DNA of 64,000 bases from contig PYST01000130.1 of assembly GCA_003049485.1 (NCBI GenBank), positions 35,521 to 99,520 on the forward strand, read 5' to 3'. The first letter of the stretch is position 1. Each line of letters begins with the position of its first letter. A program made the position numbers and the translations under genes. A model generated the notes under the pieces. That model worked only from the letters and a program-made list of their open reading frames with translations. It was not told the origin of the DNA and did no database searches. This document shows positions 34,020 through 46,963 of the stretch, one piece after another. Source of the stretch: Ophioceras dolichostomum. Taxonomy: Eukaryota > Ascomycota > Sordariomycetes > Magnaporthales > Ophioceraceae.

Positions 34020-35310
34020 AAGAGTGCTGATACTCAGACGATGAGGCACAGACACACGAAAGCTCGGCTTGCCTCTACGATCGTTTTCCGTTTTCGCTTT
34101 CTATTGTTTCTCGCATTCGCTTACACACATACCCCCAAAGCACCACACCGAGAAAGTAGCTGGAGAAAAACCTACAATCTCGGGTTCCCGACTCTCGCGG
34201 TCATTCCTTCATCAGTCAATGTTTTTTATTGCTTTCTTTCATACTGGTTGGATTCTTTGCATTGCATCGCTTGGGAACAAAAAGGGGCACATTCATGTTG
34301 GGGACGTATACGGGAGCAAAAGCACGGATTATTCCGGATCCTTCGTTTTCCTATTTCCTTTTCTCTTTTCTTCCATTCGATTCTAGTCTCTCGCTTGGCA
34401 GACTTCATTCGCTGGGTCGAGAACTCCGTTTTCTGTTTCTCTTCTATTCATTTCTGTTTCGTCAATCTGTCCGGGCGACTAGCAACACATAGCTTGCTCT
34501 CTCGCCAGCCTTCACAGTCCAGTTTTCTGTTTCTTACTTTTTGCTTTCCTTATTTAGCTGTTTCTCTCCGTCTCTATTTCTCTCTCTCGCGCTCTTCCTA
34601 AATCTTGATGCCTCCGTGCAGCCCATTCATTTTCGGTTTGCCCGGTTTCTGCCTGATGCATATCGTCATCAGTTTTTTTCATCTGCATCCTTCAGCCTTA
34701 CACATCAGTGCGGCTAAGCCAGCCCGCCCTGCTTCTATACGCCTGAACTTTTCTACCGATTCGCATCGTTTACTTGTCTCGATACCTTATTTTCTTATTT
34801 TTCTTACTTGAGGGAATTTCCAGCCCCTAACCCTGCTTGGGGATGCTGCACGAGGCTGACGATGACGAGGCAGGGGACCTTTTCTTTGGCTGTGCCTGAG
34901 ACTGAGTATACCTGCCTGACTGACATACGTTCACCTACATCGGAGGGAGGCCTTTCGGAAGTCCGCCGCAATTGTGCAAAAAAAGAAACACAAGGAAAAA
35001 AAACAATAAATTGATTCCATTGACTCAAAATCACATGCTCCGTCTGCATCACGAAAACCACGCCCGGACGCCGTGACCATCTCGCGCCATATCCCACTCT
35101 AGGAATGCACCGGAGCCGCTTACTGTACATGTACATTTCACAGCCTCGCCAGCTAGGGGGGCGAAAGCAAAAAGAAACATCCGGATACCGCGGCATCCCA
35201 AAACATGATGATCCTTAAAGGAAAAAAGACCAATGAGACAACTCAAAACACACCGAAAGCAAGAAAATGAAAAACACATCGTGCCATTATAATTATCATC
35301 GTCGTCATCA
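34020..35310. other. Convergent noncoding region
   Basis: Facing 3' regions of the orphan gene (+) and the TMEM234-family gene (-). Very T-rich and CT-rich on the + strand to about 34800. Open frames such as 34041-34601 are low-complexity Phe/Ser/Leu translations of that tract and are not supported as genes. Confidence 0.55.
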
Positions 35311-36120
35311 TCACGACGTCTTGCTGTGCACGCACAAGGCAATGCCGCAGAGTGACAGGATCATGCCCATCAGCGTGTCTGAATGGCGAGCAACGCGAGG
35401 TTATCAGCCAACAACTCTCGGTCAGTTTTTATCGCACAAAGATTTTCTTTCTTTCTTTCTTTTTGCCTCTGGGTGGGGATGGAGGGGGCGTGAAGGAAGA
35501 CATGATGAGAGAATTGAGGAGGATGGTCGCCGCCGGACGACGACGAACACTCCTGTGGGCTTTCTTTTTCTTTTTCGCTTACTTACCTCTGCTGATGACC
35601 TTCTTCTCGACCCACCACTCGCCCACGACGGTGAAGAGGAAGGCGAGCGTGTTGACGATGGGTACCGTTAGGCTTAGCTCTAGGTAATACACACACACGA
35701 GTTAGTTCGGTGCATACATACATGGGTACATACCCACAGACCTAGTACATATACTGTCAAGGTACCTGAATAGGAGACTACGAGAGGGTGGGAAAAAAGA
35801 GGAGAGAAACACCCACCGGCTTGCCCAATGAGCAAAAAGAACCACACGCTGCCCGTCAGGTTGATCAGCAGCGGCACGGCGTAGCTCGGGTTCCGAAGCA
35901 GGTCGATGGCGGCGAAGAAGGCGCCGTACAGCCGGGACCGAAACGGACTGGACCGCACGCGCTCGGTGTCGAGGACGGGGTGGTGCGGGGGCCGGTGGTC
36001 CTTGGCCGCGCGCCGGATGAAGGGCGTGGTGAGCCCCCACGCGAGGCCCACCATTAGGAAGCCGATGATGTAGTTGAGCGCGCCTGGTTGGGAGTGCTGC
36101 TGGACGGTGGAGGACGACAT
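35311..36120 (-). CDS. TMEM234-family small membrane protein
   Basis: Three exons on the minus strand: 36120-35817, 35679-35587 and 35378-35311. Total 465 nt, 154 residues; human TMEM234 is similar in length. Introns are 137 and 208 nt with GTGGGT and GTAAGT donors and CTAG and TCAG acceptors. The protein is a string of hydrophobic helices typical of this EamA/DMT-related family. The N-terminal helix reads YIIGFLMVGLAWGLTTPFI. Then come a family-specific loop, SYAVPLLINLTGSVWFFLL, the conserved crossing GQAELSLTVPIVNTLAF, FLFTVVGEWWVEKK, and a last helix LMGMILSLCGIALCVHSK. All codon phases agree across the junctions. The molecular function of the family is not established; location in an internal membrane is expected. 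Confidence 0.92.
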
Positions 36121-38934
36121 TGCTGGTTGGCTGCCTGGGCTGGGCTGTCCTTTGGTTTCTTCCAGTTGTTGCTATTTTTGGGAAGGGAGGGACTCTTGCT
36201 ATCTCCTATCCTACTCTGTCTGCACACCGGTTTATCCTATCCTATTCTATTCTTTTGATGAAGAGGCCTCAAGGTGTTGTGGCGGCGGCGGTTCGGTCCG
36301 CTGGCTTTCTTCGTGATGACGGAAAGTGTTTGGGGTGAAAAAGGGGTTGGTGGCTGGAAGGGGATGGGGCGAATGCCAAACTGGATGGGAGGCCGTCTGC
36401 CTGCTGACGATTTAGGACTGCGGCTGAACAAGTTTCCTGTAAGGGGCTCTGGAAGACGGACGTCGATTAGAGTTTTTTTTCAGCTTCAGCCCTATGGTGA
36501 TTATGGGTGGTGAGATTGTTGTTGGTGCAGGTGGTGTCCTAGCACGGAGGTCAAACAAACATCAGTCCGGCTCGTCGGTTCCTGAGGCATTGAGGCGCTC
36601 CGGTGGCCTTTCAGTTTACAACTAGGGGGGCACGCCTCCTTTCAAGTGTGCGTCTCAGCTATTTCCAGCGCACAGCCACGCGTGGGCGTTCCAGTGGGAA
36701 TGATTGGGTGGTGTGCGGGGGCATCTGGTCGACCCACGTGGGGCCAGCGAAACATGTTACCCAGAACCGAACAAACCGACGGCATATGAGAGATCCCAAG
36801 GGCAGGGATGATAACGCGATCAGCTGATTCTCCGATTTGTGACCATCACCACCACCATCTTTTTTCCTTTGTGAAACAGGGCACCCCAATATTTCGTATT
36901 TATCAACGGGATGGTGGCTATCGTTTTTGGAAGACGGCGATTACGAACCACGGTGTGTGACCTGTGACCCGATGGTCCGACCTTTGCCCACCTAGCCAGC
37001 CATTCCGCCAGCCAGCCTCTCTCACGCTGTACATCGGTGTCGTCCGGCCGGCCTCCGACTCACCGGCGCTCGTGAACCAGAAACAGACGGGTATCGCCGT
37101 GGCATGTTAGCTACCCCGGACCGTGCTACCTGTCCAACACTAGATCTGTCTGGCTCTCTTACAATCCACCCACTGCTCCCTTTTATATTCTCTCTCATCG
37201 TCTCTCTCTAGATCTAGGGAGTACCAATTTTCATAGACGCCCTGGGTCGGCGGGCTTGGCGGCCTCTGCGTCGCCCCCTGAAGCACAACGTTTGTGCCAT
37301 TTATGGGGCCCTGTCGTGACCTGGTGATTGATGAACAGTTGCAATCAAGCTGTTTGCCAATGTCCCCGCGGATCTCTTGATTCTGCTCAACAGTCGGCCT
37401 TTTTTCTACATACAACTGGGCACCTCTCTCCCTACCAAGTGATGTCAAGCTCCGCCCGAGCGTTGGGGCGCAGTCCTAAGTCGAGGGAGTTGACGACGTA
37501 AGTGACGAACACGCAAGTTCGTCTCACATAGACATTTCCCCGTCTTACCCACGGTAGTCCTTTTGGCTCACAGACAGTCACAGCTGAGGAAGTCCTACCA
37601 TAGTGGACTACCTATCCGTAGAGGAAAGCATGAAAGATGGGAATGTGAGCGCGTTAGGATCGCCTGACGAGGGTCTAGCAAAGCATAGCCAGTCGGGACC
37701 GTTGCGTACACCGCGTTCGATCTCTGCGGCTTGACGCCGTTGAACGAGGAGAATTAGGAGCCAGTCAGCAATCTCGAAACGCTCCCGATCGCTTCCGATC
37801 TTCCTCCAAGCTTAATTATACCTCGTCGCCTCAGCCGAAGCCATCTCCACTAACACACAGCACGTCCCGCCTGCTCGCACTCCCGCGTCCTTGTGGAGGT
37901 CTAACTGTGGGGGCGGCGGATGGGGCTTTGATGTCCTGATGCCTAGAACAATTCCCGAATCGACGGATCCCTCGACTGAAGCTTCACGGGGTTTTGGGAA
38001 AGGGAATTGTCCGGGTCAATGCAGGGGGAAGTTGTCTCGCTGTGCAGATATCTCGTATGGTGCGTGCCTGAGAGCTTCATTTTTCGTGCGACTGACATCC
38101 TGTCTGTTCCGACAATACTCTCATCTCTAGCTTACACCACAGTACTGTAATTCGCGTACTATCGTCGGGTACGCGTCTTTCGTTGCTGGGACCAAGGCAT
38201 CGAGATCAATGGACGCTTATCACATTGGACAATTGGAGCTGCGTCAGCGATTTGTCCCCACTGGAGAATCACTGCCCCTCGTTCCGGTTTAGCGCATTCC
38301 CGCCTCCGCCATAAACCCTGCCCGCGAGTGTGCCAACCACCTTGTTTCTGGGTGGGGAGAGCCGTGCCAATAGCTGCCAGCCACCAGTCCAGCCACCCAT
38401 ATTACGAAGAAACGCCCAGGGGAGGTCACCGACGCCAGGCCAACCAGAAGCGCCGCTAGCCTCAGCTGTCCCCACCACGGGCCAGAGCTCCCAGGCCCAT
38501 GTTGTGCTCGAGTCCCATCAATCATTCAATGATCAACAATAGCGGACCATCAGCCAGCTTGAGGCATGGCCGTTGCCCTGCGCCCATCCTCCCCAATTCC
38601 TTCTTGCTGCTCTGGAGCGAGGTAAACCTTGGTTGTTGTTCAACTTGCATTCGGCCACAGTTGATGCCATTCTTTTAGTATTTTTATCCATTCTTTTGCC
38701 CTTTTCTATCGCTCCTTTCCCGTCCGGATCCCTTCCTTCCCGGAGGCGACAGAGTGCTGTTGCTTAGCGCCTATCGGCCTGTCAGCGGCGCTCCAAAGTC
38801 AACAAAGCAAGGGGTCGAATGTAAACAAAACTAGCACCGGACGAAACCATCACGAAAACTGCTTGCACCACCGGAGAAGGGGGAGCTGTTGGACTCGAAA
38901 CCTCTATTTCCTTGCAGCAGAGGCGGTCGACACG
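36121..38934. other. Intergenic, TMEM234 to C2-domain gene
   Basis: 2.8 kb with no supported gene. Open frames do not exceed about 100 codons and have no family signal. The TMEM234 and C2 genes are divergent, so promoters for both lie here. Confidence 0.5.
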
Positions 38935-41900
38935 ATGGCGGCAAAGAAATCGAACCCGCTGAACTCAGCGCATACGGCTGGAATCTTCTCAGACATGAGC
39001 GTCGATGGGCCCGAAATCGGCACGCTTGTGATGGTGGTCGATCGGGCCAAGAACTTGCCCAACAGGAAGACTATTGGGAAGCAGGACCCGTACTGTGCAG
39101 CAAGATTAGGAAAGGAGGCAAAGAAGACGACGACGGATATTCGTGGCGGCCAGACTCCGAAATGGTAAGTTGGGCTCGCGGGGAACTTCGGCTCTCGATG
39201 CTTCCCCGCTCTCTCAAGTCGGACAAGGCTGCGTGCTAACCAACCCCGATTTTGCCTGCGCGATAGGGACCAGGAGCTCCGCTTCACCGTGCACGAGTGC
39301 CCCGACTACCTTCAGCTTAAGGTTTCCGTGTTCAACGATGACAAAAAGACGGATTTGATCGGGGAGACGTGGATCGACTTGCGGGAGATCGTCGTTGCTG
39401 GGGGCGGCCAGAGCGACAGATGGCACAATTTGAACTTCCGTGGCAAATACGCTGGCGAGATCAGGCTCGAAATCACATACTACGATAGTCGGCCGAAGCC
39501 AGAGAAGGTGGCCGCCAAGCCGAGGCCGGTCGCCTCGGATGCAGAGTCTCCAGCACTGCCCTCTCAGCAAGCTGGTCAGCAAGCTGGTGGTGTTCCCAAG
39601 CGCCGCCCACTCCCATCCGAGCCGCCCAACGGGCCCAGTTCGGCCCCAGCCGTGGCCCCAGAGCTAGCCCAGACTCCGCCACGGGCCCAACTGAGCACTC
39701 CTACGGCTTATATCCCCAAGCAATCACCTCTGCAGGCCGTCGAATACAACACCCCGTCCCCGTCCGGGAGATACCAGCAGAGGAGTCATCACCAATCCCC
39801 TGTCGGCACCCCTGGAGGAGGCTTCAGCAACACACCATCGCATCAGCAAGACATTCCCCCAACACACCAGCACCAGCAGCCGCAAAGATCGCCGGAAAGG
39901 CACGACAAGTACCCCTTGCATCCAGAAGAGCCCGACTTCGGCCCGGACGACCACTCCCAGTATTCAAGCAATTACTCTCAGCCTTCTCAGCCGTACGAAC
40001 GCCAGGAACCCAGGTCTCCTTTCGATGCAGGTCTGGACCCCTACGATCACCGCGGGGCAGCTCCCATAGACGATCAACGGCACCCTTCACTGGACGAAGA
40101 CCGACCTCCACCACCACCAGTGCATAGGAGCCGAGGCAGCAGCGGCGCCATTGCAGGCGACATGGCCTACAGAAACGCCAGTTTCGAGGCTGCCCAGAGA
40201 GGGACGCCGCCCACCATGAGGCAAGAAGTGCTGCGCAGTGAAGCACACCGCCAGTCTGTCTCGTCGTCTTCATACCCAGGGAGGCCGACCTATCGAGCCT
40301 ACGACTCTGCTCCCGTGGCCCCGGAAGCTTCTTCGCAGTACCAGAACGGGGAGTCGCACCACCATCCTTCGCCGCCCCGTCACCACTCGTACGATTCAGC
40401 GTACGATGCTCATCATCGATCGATGCAGCCGACCGTTGAGGACGACCCGGACTCTCCGAGTCCGCTCATGACAAACTCGTACAGGAAGAGCAGCTCGGCC
40501 GTCCCAGCTCAAACGATGGGCCGCCACAGCGAACCCGACTTCCACCACGGTCAAGTGCCGGCGCCGTTGAACCTATCCGGGAGGAACAGTGCATCTGGCC
40601 AATATGGATCACCGTCTGCTGCACCCCGACACCAACACGACCGCCATAATTCCAACGGCTATGGTGGCCAGTCCGTCTCGCCAGGTTTCTCCCGAGACAA
40701 CTACGTTGTCAGCCCTGAGCCCATGGGATCACGAGACACGTACTCAACGTCGCCGGCGGCCGTCTCGCCTCCACGAGACTACCACCAAACCAGTCCGGTC
40801 CCTGGACCGAGTGGCTCTAGGGACAACTACCAAACAAGCCCAGGCCCAAGTTCATACAACAATCATTACAATTACAACACCACACCAACCCATCGTCAGC
40901 TAGAATACCGCACTGAGCTAGAAGACACCCACATCCAGCATGATTCCCCAAGCTACAACCTCCCGGCTGTGCCCCCATCACTCGTTCCTGGAGTCGATCC
41001 CGGGCTTGCCCTGGAGTTGTCGTCACGAATCAACGAAGGAAGGCGGAACGAAGGGAGGTACAACTCGGCGATGTCCACACCGACTCGTGGACGGCAGATG
41101 ATCGACTACCACCAAGGCAGCTCGCCGCAGCAGTACCAGACGCCCCCGCATCAGCAGCAACAACATCAGTCATATCAGCCACAGCACCAGCACCAGCGGT
41201 CCTTCGACCGAAGCCCTGTCGGCGGCGGCGGTGGCGGCAGTTACTCGAACGGCCCGTCACCTCATCAACCCCCCCGCGGCCTGTCCCCCCACCCCCCAAA
41301 CAACTACAGCCCCTCAACCACACAACACACCATCCGCCGCAAATCAGTCAGCCCCGCGCCGCCGCCACGGTCATCGTCTGACGGATTCGGCGCCGATGAC
41401 GGGCCGCGCCGTCTGTCCGGCGTGCCGTTCGGCCCGGACTCGTACGACGAGCTGAACCCGGCCGTCGCGGCCGCGGTGGCCGCGCAGGAGAAAGGAAGCC
41501 GGTCCGGGGGCGCTGACTACAACGAGGCCACGGGCAAGATCATCACACATGACGGCAGGGAGGTCGACCCGAGCGACCACCTGCCTATAGAGACGTGGGC
41601 GCCGGAGCCGGAGCCGAAGCAGCCAAGACCTAAGCCTGCTCCTGCTCAACAACAGCAAGACGTTTCGCCCAGTGGCGGCGGCCTGCCGCTGGGTCCGTCC
41701 GGTCGACGGCAGCTGCGTGTGCGGCCGCAGTCTATGTCGCCTGTGACGTATAGCAGCGGGAACCCTTCCGCGGCGGCTAGCACGTCTGCGCTGGGTCGGT
41801 TTTCTTCTGGTGGTAGCGGGAACGACAACAGCATGGCGGTTGTGCCGTTGTCTTTATCAGGACCGAGCAACAACGCTCCTCTTCCGGCGGCGGCGCCAGG

Positions 41901-42516
41901 GAGGAACAGGCTGCAGAAGAAGGCGAATCGGAATACGAGTGGTGGTACGGGGCAGCCGCTTGCACCACTGCCGCCGCAGAACAATAATAATAACAACAAT
42001 ACGCCGCCGAGGACGCTGGTGCGCGCAAGCACGTTTGATAGTAATTATGAGCCTGCGCACTCGCACCAGCAGAACGAGAACCATGCGCCGTTGGTGCTTT
42101 ATACGGGCGGTGGTGGGGGTCGCGGTTCTGGCGTTGGTGGGGGTATGGGTATGAGCGGTGGTGGGATGGGGTACGGCGCCCCGCCTATTCCTGCTAAGTT
42201 ACCGTTGCCTCATGGTGGTGGTAGCCCCGGGATGGGCGGTGGTGGATATCGCGGAGGAGCGGGTGAGCCCCAGGTTATGAGCGGGGCGCTGACGGGTCCT
42301 AGCCGGCTGCCGTGGGCTGGGAATGGGGATCATGGGTATGGGGGTGGTTCTGGTGGGGGATACGGAGGAGGAGGGGGAGGGGGAGGGTATGGTGGTGGTG
42401 GTGGCGGCGGAGGGGGTGATTTTGATATGATGGAGGAGATGAGGAGGATTGATATTGGGACGGGGAGGGCGAGGAGGCATGGTGGTGGTGGTGGTGGTGG
42501 TGGTGGGGGCTATTAG
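38935..42516 (+). CDS. C2-domain protein of the Inn1/Fic1 (ingression) type
   Basis: Two exons, 38935-39164 and 39267-42516, give 1159 residues. The ATG at 38935 replaces an upstream in-frame TTG. The 102-nt intron (GTAAGT, gctaacc branch, TAG) splits a Trp codon (PKW|DQELRF). Residues about 25-150 form a C2 domain: GTLVMVVDRAKNLPN, GKQDPYCAARLGKEAKK, RFTVHECPDYLQLKV, FNDDKKTDLIGETWIDL and GKYAGEIRLEITYYD. This matches the N-terminal C2 domain of fungal ingression proteins (yeast Inn1, fission yeast Fic1), which link the actomyosin ring and septum synthesis through SH3 partners binding a Pro-rich tail. The rest is a roughly 1000-residue disordered tail rich in Pro, Ser, Gln, His and Tyr with many PxxP motifs, then Gly-Gly-Tyr repeats to the last residue. 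The C2 assignment is firm; the cytokinetic role is inferred. Confidence 0.88.
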
Positions 42517-44163
42517 ATGGGTGCTTTTTTCCTATGCGTTACGAGACATAAAAAAGGAGGGAACACGGATTCGCTGGCATTGCTTTTTTCCCTGGGAAGT
42601 TTGGATGGGTTTGGTTGCGGTTCTTGGATCTGTGTTTCTTTTTCTCATTCGGTATACCTGGGGTTTTGCCTTGCCCCCTTTTCTTTCATATTTATATGTT
42701 TGTCGCCTTTTTCGCATCTTATCTTTTCGGCGGCACTTCGGGGTGTTATTACTGCATATATACGGCCTCATACTTAACGTGTTTCTTTTTTTTTTTTTCT
42801 TTGCATCTGCTTGGCACTTTTTTTGTGTTTGCTGTGGTCGGAAGGTCGGGAAGCGAATGAACAATACATTCTATCTACGGGCGTTGGTCGGACGTTACGG
42901 GCTCTGAGGCGATGTTGGCATGCCGCTTAAGAAGTGATAACGAAATTGAGCTTGTCGACTGGCCATCGTCATCGTTAGGCTCAGGACAGAAGATGCGATG
43001 CACGTCCGAGCCGGCGCGCTGATCTGCTAGGTTCCACTCTTGCTCCTTCAGAGTCTATAGTGCACGCTTCGGGAACATGACAAGTCCGCCATTGGGTCGT
43101 GTTCTCCGTAGGTTCGCGGGTGGCAGTGGCGATGCTCGCGGGGAAGTGTGGTGCCACTGGTGATGATCTAATCAGAGATGTCCTTCTGGTCTTAGAGGCA
43201 CAGCCTGGTTCCAGCAATGGTCCGGTCGAGAAGAGGGGCATTCGGTGGTGGCAGAGTGAATCTCAATAGCGGCAAGTAGTCCCGTTAAGGTTCGTGTTTG
43301 ATGCTAAATCATTCAGGGGTAGTGGGAATTGGTTAGCACAGGCAACCTTAAGCTCCGGCAGAGGCTCAAGCTTATTGATTGCAGCAGTGGCAACAAAAGA
43401 GGTCGTCCATGACGCGCTGCTACGCGCCAGTGTCGTCGTGGTGCCAGACCCTCAATTAACAATATTGAACGCCGCCAATGAACGGTGGTGACAGCGTCGA
43501 GACAGTACCTCTTCCGAAAGGGAGGCTTGACGTGGCCTTCCTTCGCCTTGCTCCGATGCAAGGGGTGTCGCCACTATTTCAAAGTCCCCCTAGCGGCAAC
43601 GTCAAAATCCATCAGTGTTTGGTTGAAGGAGATATTAGGCCGAGTTTCCCTAGTCTAGGGCGACCTAACGGACGGGCCGGCGTTACGGCGTGTCCACGGA
43701 GGAAGTTTCACTGGTGGCAACAATGGATTGATGCTCTACGCCCAAATTTGCGGGGGAGCCACGCTAGTAATGGAAACCATCATGAGCTTCACTTCGGGGA
43801 AGACGAACCCAATCCCAAAAATCAAGCCCCTGATTCGTGCTTGACGCCTTCTGGCTCAGTTGGTCGTACATAGCCCGGCGCCAATGGGCTTGTGAGAGGA
43901 ATATATGACGACCTCTCGCTCCCCCAGAAATTCACTCCCTCCTTCCTATCCAACACGACCTTACCTCTACACTCCTTCCTTACTCCCAACTCAGCGGCAC
44001 TTAGTTTGACGAAACAAAGTTCAGCTCGCAGTCCTTAGGCCGTTATCCGCCCAACTGGATTTTGTTCTTCTGCTCCTCTTCCCGAGACACTCACACCTAC
44101 ACACACTCTCTCTCTATCTCTCCGTCTTTCCAGAACCACGGCACACACAACCAACCAGCCAAG
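42517..44163. other. Intergenic, C2 gene to CFEM gene
   Basis: No gene supported. T-rich 3' sequence is visible to about 42800. A CT-rich leader (ctctctctctatctctcc, about 44105-44122) lies just before the CFEM start. Confidence 0.5.
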
Positions 44164-44757
44164 ATGCTCGTCACCAAGACCATCCTCCTCACGGCCGCCG
44201 CCACGCTTGGCGCGGCAGCCAGCATCCAAGACCTGATAAACTCGATCCCGCAATGCGCCCAGCCCTGCCTGCTGTCGGCCGCCCAGGCTGCCCAGTGTGA
44301 CCTCAGCGACATCAACTGCCTGTGCACGAAGCAGCCGGAGATCCAACAGGCTGCGCTGCCCTGTCTCACCAAGGCTTGCACCCAGGACGAGATCATGAGT
44401 ATGTCATATCTCCACCTCCCCCCGTCCGTCACTCTTCCGAATCGAACAAGCGAGGACACATCAAACCCCAATCGTATCTGACCTCCCATCTCCCATATGC
44501 AAACAGAACTCGCCCAAGGAGCCAGCCAGCTCTGCCCCGGTGCCTCCGCCACTGGTGCGGCCACGACGGCCGCGGCGACCAGCTCGGCCTACGTGGTTTC
44601 CAGCGGCACCGCCACCGCGGGATCCAACCTGACCGCCACCAAGGCGACCCCGAGCGGCACGTCCACCGCGGCCACCGCTGGTGCTGCGGTCGCTAGCTCT
44701 TACGTGGCGGGTCTGGGCTTCGCTGCCGCCGCTGTGATGGCCGCCGCTGCTCTGTAA
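44164..44757 (+). CDS. CFEM-domain protein, probably GPI-anchored
   Basis: Two exons, 44164-44398 and 44507-44757, give 161 residues. The 108-nt intron has GTATGT, a ctgacc branch site and an ACAG acceptor. A signal peptide (MLVTKTILLTAAATLGAAA) precedes a CFEM domain with all eight cysteines: QCAQPC, QCDLSDINCLC, LPCLTKAC and, after the splice, SQLC. The Asp three residues before the CLC pair (SDINCLC) sits where CFEM haemophores coordinate haem iron. A Ser/Thr/Ala-rich spacer and a hydrophobic C-terminal tail (FAAAAVMAAAAL) suggest a GPI anchor and a place in the plasma membrane or cell wall. Roles known in the family are haem or iron capture, adhesion and host interaction; which applies here cannot be told. 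Confidence 0.93.
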
Positions 44758-45937
44758 AGGAAAAGAAGGGTGCAACATGATGAGGGGATTGGGCGTCTGG
44801 CGCTCAGTTTAGTCGTTTTTATAGCTAGTGTACGGAACGGAGGCCGGTAGCGTTAATAACAATATCAAATTGCTAGAGCGGTGGTTTGTACCATACACGG
44901 AATATGTGCTTATATCTCAAAGGCAACTGCTCTTGTCCGTACCTACTGTTAGGTAGGCTAGCAATCCCAGGAGTTGAGAGGTACGGCCTGACAGGATACG
45001 GCAGACGAGGAGCACGGAACCTCCCAACATTTCCTGCACGACACTTTGGCGCCCTCTTTGTGTTCGTTTCTCAGTCATATTAGCATCCGACCTCCGCACA
45101 TCCCGTCTCCAGCTCCAACGACTGCATCTCGTCTGCACGTGTTGTACGTGCTCAGCGATGTCTTTTAGTTGCCACAGCACGAATGCAAACGCGGCGGGAT
45201 GCCTCGGAGAGCCCAGGTCCCGAATGTTGACAGCCCTGCCTTAGATGCAGGAACAGATGGAACGGCACTTTCTAGTCTGACAAGCCCCATCTTGGCGGCT
45301 AATGTTCCTCCTCAGGCGGCGAGGCGGATGTCAGCAGAAACAATCACGACCCGCGTCGGACACCCGCGAGGGAACGGGATTTAGCCGCCTTCTTACTCTC
45401 TTCCCCCCCACATAGAGTATGTGTTGCTCTTCTTATTATGTGCTTCTATCCTCTCCGACAGCTGGGGCTTGCCTTCCACCGAGTAGTTCACCCGTTCCGG
45501 GACGAGGAACCCGACCCTTGCATATATGAATGGTCCGCCTTTTACCACGTCTTTGGTGATTTGGAGAAATTTGGAGAGTTTGGAAAAGACCAAAATATCG
45601 ACCAACTCGACCCGACAACGAGGGAAGGAAGTGAGGAGAAAGGAGGGGAGGGACGGGAAGAGGATAGAAGAGGGTGAGGAGATGCGGACGGTTGGAAATG
45701 AAATATTGTGTGACCTGTGCTCGTGGACGGCCATAAAAGGGGGAAAGACGAACTAGCTTCGATAGCTCCCTCACACAACACTCGTCTCCAACTAGGTATT
45801 CACCAATAGTACACTTCGCTCGACGGACCGCGCCCCATTCGAGAACTAGCCACCAGCGAAACCAGTTACAGCTAAGAAAAGCAAGCTTCAAAGGCAAAAG
45901 AAAAAAAAAGCCGAGTCGCTGTCATCTATTACCTAAG
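44758..45937. other. Intergenic, CFEM gene to DUF3237 gene
   Basis: No supported gene. Open frames on both strands (45436-45897 minus, 45169-45384 plus) lack ATG context or family resemblance. The A-run at about 45899-45909 falls in the presumed leader of the next gene. Confidence 0.5.
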
Positions 45938-46525
45938 ATGCACTCTTCATCACTCTTCCTAGCTGCCATCACGGCGGCCGCCAAAGCCGTCATGGCGGTC
46001 CCCACCGCGCCGCCCCTCACGCACCTCTACCAGGTGAACCTGACGATCCCAGCCGCGGTTGCTGACATCGGCAAGGGGCCGTTCGGGTCTCGCGGGGCGC
46101 TGCAGATCACGGGCGGGGCGTTTGCGGGCGCAAAGTTGAAGGGTGAGTGATGAGATGCCTACCTACCTAACTTCCACTCTTTGTCTTGTCTTGGAGGACT
46201 TTTTTTTTGTCAGTAGCACAAAGGGAAGGCCGAAGCTGACCGTGTGCACACACGCAAACACTAATGCAAAAATATAGGCAAGGTCGTCTCCGGCTACGAC
46301 TGGGGCCTGACGGACGCGTCGGGCACTTTCAGCCCTGACGCGGTCTACTTCCTGCTCACGGACGACGGGGCGAACATCATGGTCACGGAGAAGGGCCATG
46401 CGCCGTTCGTGCAGATCCTGTTCGAGACGGGCAACGAGAAGTACGCCTGGCTGAACAAGGCCGTCGGCGTCGCCACGGGTGCACCGTTTGATGGCGGCGT
46501 GGCGCTGGATATTTGGACTCTGTAA
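45938..46525 (+). CDS. Secreted DUF3237-family protein
   Basis: Two exons, 45938-46142 and 46278-46525, give 150 residues. The 135-nt intron (GTGAGT...ATAG) splits a Gly codon. An N-terminal signal peptide (SLFLAAITAAAKAVMAV) is followed by a small beta-barrel-type domain of the DUF3237 family. Blocks are LTHLYQVNLTIPAAV, FGSRGALQITGGAF, GYDWGLTDASGTFSPDAVY, ILFETGNEKYAWLNKAVGV and the C-terminal GGVALDIW. Bacterial and fungal relatives are short single-domain proteins of unknown activity. Secretion is inferred from the leader. The spacing to the convergent gene downstream is 438 bp. Confidence 0.88.
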
Positions 46526-46963
46526 GACTGGCTACTTGGTTGGCTGTACCCTTGACTGATACCAATCTGTCTGGGGACTACCTTGACCTACCTAGATGGG
46601 CGCAGAGAGGGGGACTAAAAGGCAAAAGTACTGGAAGGAAGTCAGTCAATCTATGGAAGAGTGCATTTGACGCTCTCGTAATGGAACTTCGAATCGAGAA
46701 GGCCCTCCTCTGGTAGCCTAGACTGGCACTGTTCATATACATGCCTGGATATACATACATAATTGAGCACACCAATTTCCACAATGCATATACGCTGCGC
46801 CAAACGCCGATCCGTGCAAAAAGAAGAAAAAATCATTGCGACAAATGCACACAAACACCGACAATGCAAGCCACATATCACTCCCTCCATGCACATGTAT
46901 ATAGATCCATCCCATCCATCCACTCATCCATCTATCCCAGCACCGACCCTAAAAAACCCGTCA
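46526..46963. other. Convergent 3' spacer
   Basis: 438 bp between facing stop codons. C- and A-rich, with catccatccactcatccatc-like short repeats. No gene. Confidence 0.6.

Noticed and set aside
34041..34601. 186-codon Phe/Ser/Leu-rich frame
   Set aside because: Product of a T/C-rich 3' untranslated region; no membrane-protein pattern beyond composition.
43850..43900. tRNA-like start (ggctcagttggtcg)
   Set aside because: Lacks a T arm and a closing acceptor stem downstream.
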